From the NCBI GenBank assembly GCA_019246385.1, contig JAFAQP010000022.1:1-13643 (forward strand): 13,643 nucleotides of DNA, in the 5' to 3' direction. Below the pieces are notes generated by a model. It had not been told where the DNA came from, did no database searches, and saw nothing but the letters and a program-made list of their open reading frames with translations. Both the position numbers and the translations under genes were made by a program. Origin of the DNA: Patescibacteria group bacterium (GTDB taxonomy: Bacteria > Patescibacteriota > Minisyncoccia > Phycocordibacterales > Phycocordibacteraceae). Below, piece by piece: positions 1 to 6,385 of the stretch (position 1 is the stretch's first letter; each line of letters begins with the position of its first letter).

Positions 1-35
1 AGAAATGCCTTTCCTGCGTACTTCCTTTTAGATCC

Positions 36-341
36 ATGGACATCCTCAATATAACGAAAGAAAAAGGCGAAAAATTCAAGATACTCGCCGGCACGGACCG
101 CTCCCAGATCGGCGTGATGACTATCGGTCCCGGTGAAGATTCGGGCCCGAAAGAGGTCCACGACGGAGATCAGGTTATATACGTCATAGAAGGAGAAGCC
201 GATGTCGAGTTTGAGGGAGAACATGCGGCGCTTCACGAAGGAGAAGCGCTTATTATTCCTGCAGGCGCCGATCATTCAATAAAAAATAACGGCATCGAAA
301 CTCTTTTCTTTCTCACTTTTTATGCTCCGCCAGCATATTAA
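36..341 (+). CDS. small single-domain cupin protein
   Basis: A 101-residue protein that is almost entirely one cupin beta-barrel. Cupin motif 1 is degenerate: H42 followed by D45, Q46 and E52-G53 where the family usually has HxH...E...G. Motif 2 is well kept: G69, P76, G78, H80 and N84/N85. With only part of the first metal-binding motif left, metal binding is uncertain. No signal peptide or membrane segment is visible, so it is probably cytoplasmic. Small stand-alone cupins have varied roles (sugar isomerases, dioxygenases, sensors), and nothing here picks one. The next gene on this strand begins about 135 nt later, so it seems monocistronic or the last gene of an operon entering from the left. 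The start is the first in-frame ATG seen; I find no clear Shine-Dalgarno or -10 box before it, and only 35 nt of upstream sequence are visible. Confidence 0.85.
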   Translation: MDILNITKEKGEKFKILAGTDRSQIGVMTIGPGEDSGPKEVHDGDQVIYVIEGEADVEFEGEHAALHEGEALIIPAGADHSIKNNGIETLFFLTFYAPPAY

Positions 342-402
342 GGACGGTTTCCCGGAAAAAATCACAAAAGCTTCATTCAGCGACATCTAAAATAGAAAAA
401 TC

Positions 403-437
403 CGATGCGAAGAGATTGATCAGGACTCTGCGCATCG
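403..437. other. intergenic hairpin with possible pseudoknot partner
   Basis: A 7-bp perfect stem (403-409 with 431-437), an A/G mismatch, then a 4-bp inner stem (411-414 with 426-429), closing an 11-nt loop. Loop bases 418-423 (gatcag) are complementary to 448-453 (ctgatc), so an H-type pseudoknot is possible. No U-run follows, so it is not a classic intrinsic terminator. It lies between the cupin gene and a tiny ORF at 476, upstream of that ORF's likely -10 box. It could act as a 3' end of the cupin mRNA or be part of a small structured RNA; function unknown. Confidence 0.4.
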
Positions 438-462
438 TAGAAATCCACTGATCTTAGCAGGC

Positions 463-468
463 TAACCT
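463..468 (+). promoter_or_regulatory. putative -10 box (TAACCT) for the 39-residue ORF
   Basis: TAACCT lies 7 nt before the ATG at 476. It is a weak match to TATAAT by itself, but it follows the fixed 6-7 nt spacing seen at seven other starts in this window. No convincing -35 element is visible. Transcription would begin near the ATG (leaderless). Confidence 0.4.
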
Positions 469-475
469 CGTTCAT

Positions 476-595
476 ATGGCACAACATCGAGGGAGGGGTT
501 CTTCCGGCGGCGGTTCCCGCTCAGGCTCGAGATCTAACTCGAACCGCAGCGGTAACAGGAACGCCGAGAGGGATTCAAGAGGCAGATTCACGTAA
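476..595 (+). CDS. tiny basic Gly/Ser/Arg-rich disordered protein
   Basis: A 39-residue ORF beginning MAQHRGRGSS and ending RDSRGRFT. It has nine arginines, one aspartate and one glutamate, with the rest mostly Gly, Ser and Asn, so it is strongly basic and almost surely disordered. A nucleic-acid-binding role would fit this composition, but that is inference. Support for a real gene: a -10-like hexamer 7 nt before the ATG, a composition unlike random translation, and a second tiny low-complexity ORF directly downstream (648-788) before a shared terminator. I do not recognise a family. The low-complexity sequence makes homology weak evidence either way. Confidence 0.5.
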   Translation: MAQHRGRGSSGGGSRSGSRSNSNRSGNRNAERDSRGRFT

Positions 596-634
596 TCAGA
601 CGTTCGTAAAAAAGGATTCTTACCAAATAAAAAA

Positions 635-640
635 TAAAAT
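635..640 (+). promoter_or_regulatory. putative -10 box (TAAAAT) for the 46-residue ORF
   Basis: TAAAAT matches TATAAT at five of six positions and ends exactly 7 nt before the ATG at 648, inside an A/T-rich stretch (607-647). A transcript starting 7 nt downstream would begin at the start codon. The A-richness raises the chance of a fortuitous match. Confidence 0.5.
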
Positions 641-647
641 CAAACTT

Positions 648-788
648 ATGGCAAACGATAAAAAACAAAACGAGCAAGGATCTCAGGGAAACCAAGGATC
701 TAATGAGCAGATGCGCGGGCAAGGAGGTCAGCGTTCCCAACAGGGAGGCCAGTTCTCTGGAGACAATAATCAGCAAAGCGAACAATAA
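648..788 (+). CDS. tiny Gln/Gly-rich disordered protein
   Basis: A 46-residue ORF beginning MANDKKQNEQGSQG. It contains 13 Gln and 9 Gly plus many Asn and Ser, and its net charge is near zero (four Lys/Arg, five Asp/Glu). It has no hydrophobic core, so it is predicted to be disordered and cytoplasmic. It ends 22 nt before a strong stem-loop terminator, has a good -10-like TAAAAT 7 nt upstream of its ATG, and follows another tiny disordered ORF. This arrangement supports a real, separately transcribed small gene. Composition recalls hydrophilin or stress-type small proteins, but I recognise no family and assign no function. Confidence 0.55.
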   Translation: MANDKKQNEQGSQGNQGSNEQMRGQGGQRSQQGGQFSGDNNQQSEQ

Positions 789-810
789 AGCGCGCTTGCT
801 TTCGCGAGGG

Positions 811-844
811 ATGAAAACCGGCCGCTTCGGCGGCCGGTTTTCAT
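811..844. terminator. strong bidirectional stem-loop terminator
   Basis: A perfect 15-bp inverted repeat (811-825 with 830-844) around a TTCG tetraloop, with a GC-rich core and AAAA/TTTT ends inside the stem. It sits just after the 46-residue ORF and before the purine operon promoter, so it insulates the two units. Confidence 0.85.
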
Positions 845-916
845 ATGGCGGAATAAAGAATCGCACTTTTCGGCCATTCCGTCCCGCATTCTCTATCTAA
901 TATTTGTCTCCCAAGG

Positions 917-922
917 TATACT
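917..922 (+). promoter_or_regulatory. -10 box (TATACT) of the purine operon
   Basis: TATACT matches the TATAAT consensus at five of six positions and ends 6 nt before the purE ATG at 929, which predicts a leaderless transcript. No clear TTGACA-like -35 is found at the usual distance. The same TATACT hexamer recurs at 6373-6378 and 7375-7380. Confidence 0.65.
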
Positions 923-928
923 CGCTCT

Positions 929-1459
929 ATGGAAAACGCACAAGTGGGAATCATTATGGGATCGGACTCTGATCTTACCGTCATGAAAGCGGCGGCGGAT
1001 GTATTAGAAGCTGAATTCGGCATCGCTTCTTCAGTAACGGCTCTTTCCGCTCATCGCGCTCCCGAAGAGGTGGCTGCCTACGCGAGAACGGCGGGCGAGC
1101 AAGGACTCAAAGTCATTATCGCGGGAGCCGGAGTGGCGGCGCATTTGCCGGGCGTCATAGCTGCCTTCACGCCTCTTCCCGTTATCGGCGTTCCGATAAA
1201 AAGCTCTGCGACCGCAGGCATCGATTCGCTGTTCGCTATCGCGCAAATGCCCCCGGGAGTGCCTGTCGCGACCGTCGCCATTAACGGCGCAAAAAACGCG
1301 GGAATACTGGCGGCCGAAATGATAGGGACCGGAGACGCCGCCGTGCGGGAAAAGGTGATGGCATACAAGGAAAAGATGCGGGACGAAGTCGTCGGCAAAG
1401 CCGAAAAGATGCAGGAGTACGGATTCAAAAAATACATGGAAGAGAACGGCCTTGCATGA
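929..1459 (+). CDS. purE: N5-carboxyaminoimidazole ribonucleotide mutase (PurE, class I)
   Basis: PurE converts N5-CAIR to CAIR in de novo purine synthesis in the cytoplasm. The 176-residue protein shows the class I signatures in order: GSDSD at 11-15 (phosphate/ribose site), SAHRAPEE at 40-47 with the catalytic-type histidine, GAGVAAHLPGV near 66-76, and GVPIKSS followed by GIDSLFAIAQMPPGVPVATV. The usual GAGGAAHLPG has Gly changed to Val, a mild oddity. Class I enzymes normally need PurK, which is not in this window. It is the first gene of a purE/M24-like/purM/purC operon. Its stop overlaps the next ATG by 4 nt (ATGA), suggesting translational coupling. The start is supported by a TATACT box 6 nt upstream. 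A C-terminal tail rich in Lys and Glu (about 150-176) extends past the usual core. Confidence 0.95.
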   Translation: MENAQVGIIMGSDSDLTVMKAAADVLEAEFGIASSVTALSAHRAPEEVAAYARTAGEQGLKVIIAGAGVAAHLPGVIAAFTPLPVIGVPIKSSATAGIDSLFAIAQMPPGVPVATVAINGAKNAGILAAEMIGTGDAAVREKVMAYKEKMRDEVVGKAEKMQEYGFKKYMEENGLA

Positions 1460-2328
1460 CAAAAGAGGAGCGCGTCGATATCTGCGCGCGCGTGAGACAA
1501 AAAGCATCCGAAGCAGTCACAAAAATTCTTACAAAGAGTCATAATCCGAACGAAGCGCATGTCGCTGCCGAACTCTGGAAGGAAGTCGGGAAGAATGCGG
1601 AACTGTATGAACGTGGCTGGTACGATCCGCCTCCAGGCGGCGCGGCTGCTCTTTTTGCCCCGCATGATTCTTTAGGACGTTTGCTTTTCGACTCATTAAG
1701 AAAAAAGGAATTCTGGCCTTCGGCAGAACACACACTGAATTCCGATGCGGTCGGATTCGTGTATCTTTCGCCAGTGCATAAGGAAACGGGAATAATCGGA
1801 GATTTCGCGATAACGGTGTACACGGGAACAGATCCCCATATCAAAGGTCATATACAGCGTTGTCTTCATATCACGGAAAAAGTCGCCGCGTATGCGGAAA
1901 TGGGCATGGAATTGCGGGAGATCCATGCATATGCGCAACGCCTGCTGCGAGACGAAAAACTTTCAAATAAAAGAACGCTGACCTACACCGATATGACGGG
2001 TACCAACATCGGCCATACTATTCCCTGGACTTACGAAGATCATAGCCTACCCGAAACAGCAATAGTACAGAGCCGAGATTTTGACGCACTCAAAAACCTC
2101 ATAAGCGCGAAAAGAGTGAATCTCAACAGCGAAGAACGATTCCGCATACCTGAAACGATCGCCTTTACCGTGGAGTTGCGCTTGGAAGATGCGGAAGACC
2201 CTGGGCTTCCGAACGCGTATTACCACCTCATCGTTTCCTTTTCGAAGGGAAAAAAGAAAGTGTTCTCGAATTTCAACGACGTATTTGTGGGAATGGAAAT
2301 AGAAGGCTATCTTATGAGTACGTTCTAA
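1456..2328 (+). CDS. degenerate M24 metallopeptidase-fold protein in the purine operon
   Basis: A 290-residue protein whose pattern resembles the creatinase/aminopeptidase-P (M24, pita-bread) fold: an N-terminal helical stretch (1-45), GWYDPPPG near 54-61, a strand-turn-strand around 100-120 (YLSPV, then GDFAIT), a long helix 127-165, GHTIPWTYED at 186-195, and IPETIAFTVEL at 231-241 followed by PNAYYHLIV. Aligned by eye to active members, D116, H187 and E240 stay in place. The first metal aspartate is replaced (about Y103) and the last glutamate is replaced (about H257). It therefore looks like a pseudo-enzyme or an enzyme with altered chemistry. It overlaps purE by 4 nt and ends 3 nt before purM, so it is co-translated with purine enzymes. 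The M24 assignment is by remembered pattern, not a search. Actual function is unknown. Confidence 0.6.
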   Translation: MTKEERVDICARVRQKASEAVTKILTKSHNPNEAHVAAELWKEVGKNAELYERGWYDPPPGGAAALFAPHDSLGRLLFDSLRKKEFWPSAEHTLNSDAVGFVYLSPVHKETGIIGDFAITVYTGTDPHIKGHIQRCLHITEKVAAYAEMGMELREIHAYAQRLLRDEKLSNKRTLTYTDMTGTNIGHTIPWTYEDHSLPETAIVQSRDFDALKNLISAKRVNLNSEERFRIPETIAFTVELRLEDAEDPGLPNAYYHLIVSFSKGKKKVFSNFNDVFVGMEIEGYLMSTF

Positions 2329-2331
2329 ACT

Positions 2332-3453
2332 ATGTCGGGAGAAAGCGAGTACGCCAAAGCCGGAGTCGATTACTCGAAGATGGAGCCGTTCAAGATGGCC
2401 ATGATCGCCGCAGGGAAAAAAACGCTCACGTTTCCGAATAAGCGAGGCGTCTTCGTGAACGAAGAGACGACACATGCGCACGGCGCAGTGTTTGAATACC
2501 GCGGCGCCGAAACGCACCTCTGGTCGAAAACGCAGGAGGATCTCGGAAACAAGAATTGGATAGCCGAATGGATGTACGAAAGGACCGGAAAAAGCCATTA
2601 CGACGCCATGGCGACCGATACCGCGCTCATCGTCGTCAATGATGTTATCGCGCAGGGTGCGATGCCGGTCGTGTTCACCGACCAACTGGAAGCGTCCGAC
2701 AGCTCCTGGTATGCGGACGAAAAACGTGCGCAGGATTTTGCGAATGGTTTTCTATCGGTATGCGAAGAGGTCGGCATGGCGTTGCCAGCGGGAGAGTCGG
2801 CGAGCGTGAAATATATAATCAATCCCAAAGGCCCGGTGCAGCAAATCGCCGCTTTGAGCGGCTCGGTTACCGGCATCATCGCTCCGAAAGAGCGGCTCGT
2901 GACCGGAAAAGATTTGGTGCCCGGAGACCATATCATCGCCGTCGCATCGAGCGGCCTCCATGCAAACGGCATTTCTCTCGTCATCGCCAAAGCGATGGAA
3001 CTGCCCGAGCAATTCCTCACGAAGCTTCCGAACGGCAACGCTCTCGGAGAGGAAGCGCTTATTCCGACCCGCTCGTATGTCGCGCTCATCGAAGCTTTGC
3101 TTGAGGCGAATATCCATATTCACGCACTCCTTCCCGGCACTGGCGACGGGGTAGGAAAAATCGCGTTCGATAAACGAGACTTTACCTACCGCATCCGCGC
3201 GTGGCTTCCTTCCGTTCCCCCGTTGTTCGAATATTTCAGGAACGAGCTTCGGATTCCGCTTCGCGATTGCTTAAAAACCTTCAATTGGGGGGCCGGCTAT
3301 TATATTTTCGCTTCCGAGCACGATGTGGACAAAATAGTATCCATAGGAACAAAAGCCGGATATACGCTGGCAGATGTCGGCGTTGTCGAAACAGGGAAGC
3401 GTGAGGTATTATTCGAGCCTGAACAAATAACATTGAACCCGCCCGGAGAATGA
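2332..3453 (+). CDS. purM: phosphoribosylformylglycinamidine cyclo-ligase-like protein (divergent PurM)
   Basis: PurM uses ATP to close FGAM into AIR. This 373-residue protein keeps several family landmarks: YAKAGVDYSK (7-16), DTALIVVNDVIAQGAMPVVFTD (split at 96-117), ASSGLHANGISLV (205-217), IPTRSYV (244-250), the loop near GTGDGVGKI (269-277) where PurM has HITGGG, and TFNWGAG (316-322). It departs where most PurMs are invariant: the GVGTK-type segment is not recognisable, and GGETAEMPGM is replaced by AGESASVKYI (153-162). It is also about 25 residues longer than typical. Position between purE and purC supports a true PurM role. Another enzyme of the PurM/PurL/SelD/ThiL superfamily is the main alternative. 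It begins 3 nt after the previous stop, with no obvious Shine-Dalgarno, consistent with coupling. Confidence 0.8.
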   Translation: MSGESEYAKAGVDYSKMEPFKMAMIAAGKKTLTFPNKRGVFVNEETTHAHGAVFEYRGAETHLWSKTQEDLGNKNWIAEWMYERTGKSHYDAMATDTALIVVNDVIAQGAMPVVFTDQLEASDSSWYADEKRAQDFANGFLSVCEEVGMALPAGESASVKYIINPKGPVQQIAALSGSVTGIIAPKERLVTGKDLVPGDHIIAVASSGLHANGISLVIAKAMELPEQFLTKLPNGNALGEEALIPTRSYVALIEALLEANIHIHALLPGTGDGVGKIAFDKRDFTYRIRAWLPSVPPLFEYFRNELRIPLRDCLKTFNWGAGYYIFASEHDVDKIVSIGTKAGYTLADVGVVETGKREVLFEPEQITLNPPGE

Positions 3454-3456
3454 ACT

Positions 3457-4392
3457 ATGGATGCGATCAAAGAAACAGATTTTAAGAACCTCGGAGAGAA
3501 AAAGAAAGGCAAAGTACGCGATATATACGTCCAATCGGAGCGGCTTATCCTCATTTCGACCGATCGCCACTCTTCTTTCGATCGTATCATCGCCCATATT
3601 CCGTATAAAGGAGCGGTGCTCAATCTCTCAAGCGCTTTTTGGTTCGAAAAAACGGCCGATATTATTCCGAACCATGTTATCGAGGTTCCCGATCCAAATG
3701 TAACGGTCGCCAAGCGGGTGAAGCCGTTAGCCGTTGAGGCGGTGATGCGCGGCTATTTGACCGGTACCACGTCGACCTCTATTTGGACTCGTTACCAGAA
3801 CGGCGAGCGCGTTTTCGGCGGAGTGACTCTCGGAGAGAATCTCAAGAAAAATACGAAACTCCCCGAACCGATCTTTGATCCCACGACCAAGGAAGACACG
3901 CACGATCGTGCGCTTTCTCTCGAGGATCTCGTGAACGAAGGATTCATAACGGGAGAATTGTTGGATAAGGTAAAAGCTGCGGCGCTCGCGCTTTTCAAGC
4001 GCGGTCAGGAGGTAGCCGCTCTGCACGGGCTTATTCTCGTCGATACGAAGTATGAATTCGGCGTCGATGAGAACGGCAGGCTCATCCTTATCGATGAGAT
4101 ACACACGCCGGATTCTTCCCGGTACTGGAAACTCGGCTCGTATGATGAGCGTCTCGCGAATGGTGAAGAACCCGAATATTTCGACAAAGAATTTTTGCGC
4201 ATATGGTTCAAGGATCATTCAGATCCGTACAAAGATGAAGTGCTTCCGGATGCGCCGCCGGAAATGATCGCGGAACTTTCCCGCCGTTACATAGAAATAT
4301 ACGAGACTCTTACGGGAGAAAAATTTTCCATCGACGAGTCTTTGCCGCCCGAAGAGCGGATGAAAAAGAATCTTGCCAAATTCGCCATTTGA
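3457..4392 (+). CDS. purC: SAICAR synthetase (PurC)
   Basis: PurC joins CAIR and aspartate using ATP to give SAICAR, the step after PurE. The 311-residue protein belongs to the longer form, with the family signatures GKVRDIY (18-24), STDRHSSFD (34-42), KPLAVEAVMRGYLTGT (89-104), DPTTKED (141-147), LILVDTKYEFG (192-202) and IDEIHTPDSSRYW (212-224). The last of these is the characteristic acidic, metal-binding stretch. It is the last gene of the operon and starts 3 nt after the purM stop. A GGAG at 3445-3448 lies 8 nt before the ATG, one of the few clear Shine-Dalgarno sites in this window. No oddities are seen in the catalytic motifs. Confidence 0.95.
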   Translation: MDAIKETDFKNLGEKKKGKVRDIYVQSERLILISTDRHSSFDRIIAHIPYKGAVLNLSSAFWFEKTADIIPNHVIEVPDPNVTVAKRVKPLAVEAVMRGYLTGTTSTSIWTRYQNGERVFGGVTLGENLKKNTKLPEPIFDPTTKEDTHDRALSLEDLVNEGFITGELLDKVKAAALALFKRGQEVAALHGLILVDTKYEFGVDENGRLILIDEIHTPDSSRYWKLGSYDERLANGEEPEYFDKEFLRIWFKDHSDPYKDEVLPDAPPEMIAELSRRYIEIYETLTGEKFSIDESLPPEERMKKNLAKFAI

Positions 4393-4417
4393 TTGAAAGG
4401 TTTTTTCGAGGTATGAT
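4389..4417 (+). promoter_or_regulatory. putative sigma70-type promoter for typA
   Basis: TTGATT (4389-4394) and TATGAT (4412-4417) are separated by 17 nt, with good matches to -35 and -10 consensus. The -35 overlaps the purC stop codon. Transcription would start near 4424, leaving a leader of about 60 nt before the typA ATG, unlike the leaderless arrangement elsewhere in the window. Confidence 0.5.
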
Positions 4418-4423
4418 CAGCGT

Positions 4424-4442
4424 ATCCCTCGCGGGGTTTTTT
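4424..4442 (+). terminator. weak stem-loop followed by six T residues
   Basis: A short stem (4424-4428 with 4433-4437, containing three G-C pairs and one G-T) around a TCGC loop runs straight into T4437-4442. Position after purC suggests it ends the purine operon. The stem is short, so termination may be partial. It begins where the typA transcript is predicted to start, so it could instead be a 5' stabilising hairpin of that mRNA. Confidence 0.4.
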
Positions 4443-4484
4443 ATTGCCTTATCGACATAACCTTCGCGGCGAAGCGGACCGAAT

Positions 4485-6272
4485 ATGGAAATTAGGAACA
4501 TAGCGATAATTGCGCACGTTGACCATGGGAAGACCACACTGACGGATGCTCTTTTGAAGCAGACGGGCGTTGCCGAAGAAGGGGTTTCAATGGACAGCAA
4601 CAAGCTTGAACTTGAGCGGGGCATCACTATTTACGCGAAGAACGCCGCTGTTCCGTATAAAGGAACAAAGATAAATATCGTCGACACTCCCGGACATGCC
4701 GATTTCGGCAGCGAAGTGGAACGCGTACTCCGTTCCATAGACTGCGTGCTTCTCGTCGTCGATGCGCAAGAAGGCCCCATGCCGCAGACCAGATTCGTCC
4801 TCAAGAAATCGCTCGAATTGGGCCTAAAGCCCATAGTCGTCATCAACAAGATAGACAAGCCGGCGGCAGACCCCGCGCGTACGGAAGAACAGGTTCTCGA
4901 ACTGTTCCTCGAGCTCGGCGCGAACGATGCGCAGGCGGATTTTCCGGTCGTCTATGCGATAGGCAGGCAGGGAATAGCCAAAGCAAAGCTTGAAGACGAT
5001 TCCGCGAACCTCACGCCTCTCCTTGAAACCATCCTTTCCCATGTCCCTTCCGCCTCCGGCGCGCCCGCAGATGTTCCGCTTTTAGCCCAGCCGTTCAATC
5101 TCGCCTACGACAATTTTCTCGGAAGGATGGCTGTGGCCCGCATTTACCAAGGGACGATATCTGTCGGGCAGAACGTTTTCATACGGAAGCCGGATGGTGA
5201 AGTGCGAACGGGAAAAATAACCAAACTCTTCACTTTCCGCGGCCTCAGGAGGGAAGAAACAAATTCGGCAAGCTCTGGTGATATTGTGCTCATCGCCGGT
5301 CTTCCCGACATATTCATCGGAGAAACCATTGCATCCGACAAAGATACGGAGCCGTTGCCCGCTATAGCGATAGATGAGCCTACGATAGTGCTCAATTTTT
5401 ATCCGAATTCATCACCTTTCGGCGGCAGGGAAGGAAAGTTCGTGACAACCCGCCAAATACGCGAACGTCTGGAACGGGAGCTCGAAGTCAACGTAGGCCT
5501 AAAGGTCGATTTTTCCTCTTCTGAACTTTTCGAAGTATCGGGCCGCGGCGAGCTCCATATCTCGATACTCATCGAAAATATGCGCCGGGAGGGATTTGAA
5601 CTCCAGGTTTCCCAGCCCAAGGTCATCGTGCACCACGAGAACGGCGTACAGATGGAGCCTTTCGAAGAGGTCATCATAGATACGCCGAACGAATTCCAGG
5701 GCGTTATCATCGAGCGACTAGGGCAGCGCGGTTTCGTGCTCCAAAATCTTCTGACTCACGATGCTGCCGTACGGCTTATTCTTGAAGGACCAACGCGCGG
5801 ACTTTTGGGTTACCGGAACCAGTTCGTCATCGACACCAAGGGGGAGGGAATACTTTCTTCGAGAGTCATCGGATTCAAGCCGTATGCCGGAGAAATAAAA
5901 AAACGCCAAGTTGGCTCCATGATATCGATGGCGAATGGGAAGGCCCTGGGATTCTCTTTATGGAACCTGCAGGAACGGGGGACCTTATATATAGGTCCGA
6001 CCACCGAAGTGTATGAGGGCATGGTCATTGGGAACACAGCCAAAGGAGAAGAAATGACTGTGAACCCGACCAAAGGCAAGCAGCTTTCGAATATGCGCGC
6101 ATCCGGCTCGGACGAGGCGATAGATCTCATCCCGCCCTATACGCTCACGATAGAGCGAGGGCTTGAGGTAATGGCAGAAGACGAGTTTTTGGAGATTACA
6201 CCGCTTTCCGTGCGCCTGCGAAAACAGTTGCTGACAGAAAACGAACGCGCAAAAGCGAAACGCACCGATTAG
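4485..6272 (+). CDS. typA: ribosome-associated translational GTPase TypA/BipA
   Basis: TypA (BipA) is an EF-G-related GTPase that binds the 70S ribosome and supports ribosome assembly and translation under stress or low temperature. The 595-residue length is normal for the family. G-domain motifs are intact: AHVDHGKTTL (10-19, G1), RGITI (45-49, switch I), DTPGHADFGSEV (67-78, G3) and NKIDKP (121-126, G4). These are followed by an EF-Tu-like domain II (LGRMAVARIYQGTI), an EF-G III/V-like part (GRGELHISILIENMRREGFE), and the TypA-specific C-terminal domain ending in PTKGKQLSNMRASGSDEAI and LEVMAEDEFLEITP. The gene stands alone between the purine operon and the redox island. No Shine-Dalgarno is obvious right before the ATG. 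Confidence 0.97.
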   Translation: MEIRNIAIIAHVDHGKTTLTDALLKQTGVAEEGVSMDSNKLELERGITIYAKNAAVPYKGTKINIVDTPGHADFGSEVERVLRSIDCVLLVVDAQEGPMPQTRFVLKKSLELGLKPIVVINKIDKPAADPARTEEQVLELFLELGANDAQADFPVVYAIGRQGIAKAKLEDDSANLTPLLETILSHVPSASGAPADVPLLAQPFNLAYDNFLGRMAVARIYQGTISVGQNVFIRKPDGEVRTGKITKLFTFRGLRREETNSASSGDIVLIAGLPDIFIGETIASDKDTEPLPAIAIDEPTIVLNFYPNSSPFGGREGKFVTTRQIRERLERELEVNVGLKVDFSSSELFEVSGRGELHISILIENMRREGFELQVSQPKVIVHHENGVQMEPFEEVIIDTPNEFQGVIIERLGQRGFVLQNLLTHDAAVRLILEGPTRGLLGYRNQFVIDTKGEGILSSRVIGFKPYAGEIKKRQVGSMISMANGKALGFSLWNLQERGTLYIGPTTEVYEGMVIGNTAKGEEMTVNPTKGKQLSNMRASGSDEAIDLIPPYTLTIERGLEVMAEDEFLEITPLSVRLRKQLLTENERAKAKRTD

Positions 6273-6349
6273 TGAAGCTGGATTAAATCTCATTTGACAT
6301 CCTTGTTTTTTTACTAGCATACGTTCCAGGATAGGGGCTAATGAGCGCA

Positions 6350-6378
6350 AGGACAGATAATAGAAGGGCTGGTATACT
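6350..6378 (+). promoter_or_regulatory. extended -10 promoter of the thiol-redox genes
   Basis: AGGACA (6350-6355, four of six to TTGACA), a 17-nt spacer, then TGG-TATACT (6370-6378), an extended -10 with five of six matches. The box ends 7 nt before the ATG at 6386, predicting a leaderless mRNA. A second possible promoter lies upstream: a perfect TTGACA at 6294-6299 with TAGCAT at 6315-6320, but the 15-nt spacing is short. Confidence 0.65.
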
Positions 6379-6385
6379 AAATTCC

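Noticed and set aside
415..425. TGATCA palindrome as a regulator binding site
   Set aside because: Six bases of symmetry occur often by chance and it is better explained as part of the hairpin loop.
588..866. 92-residue minus-strand ORF
   Set aside because: It reads through the 811-844 terminator and antisense to the Gln/Gly-rich ORF; the translation shows no recognisable domain and no promoter is visible.
847..883. Imperfect inverted repeat upstream of purE as a possible riboswitch or attenuator
   Set aside because: An 8-bp stem with one G-T pair around a 21-nt loop is weak, and the purE transcript is predicted to start after it, so it would not be in the leader.
703..900. 65-residue plus-strand ORF
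   Set aside because: It is out of frame with the Gln/Gly-rich ORF and crosses the terminator hairpin; no family features.
1078..1665. 195-residue minus-strand ORF opposite purE
   Set aside because: Antisense shadow of a convincing PurE; the Ala/Pro/Ser-rich translation is what the complementary strand of such a gene gives.
2047..2685. 212-residue minus-strand ORF across the M24-like/purM junction
   Set aside because: Antisense shadow spanning two coupled plus-strand genes; Arg/His/Phe-rich translation with no domain.
6294..6320. TTGACA with TAGCAT as the main promoter of the redox genes
   Set aside because: The 15-nt spacer is too short for a strong promoter and the box at 6373-6378 is better placed; kept only as a possible second promoter.
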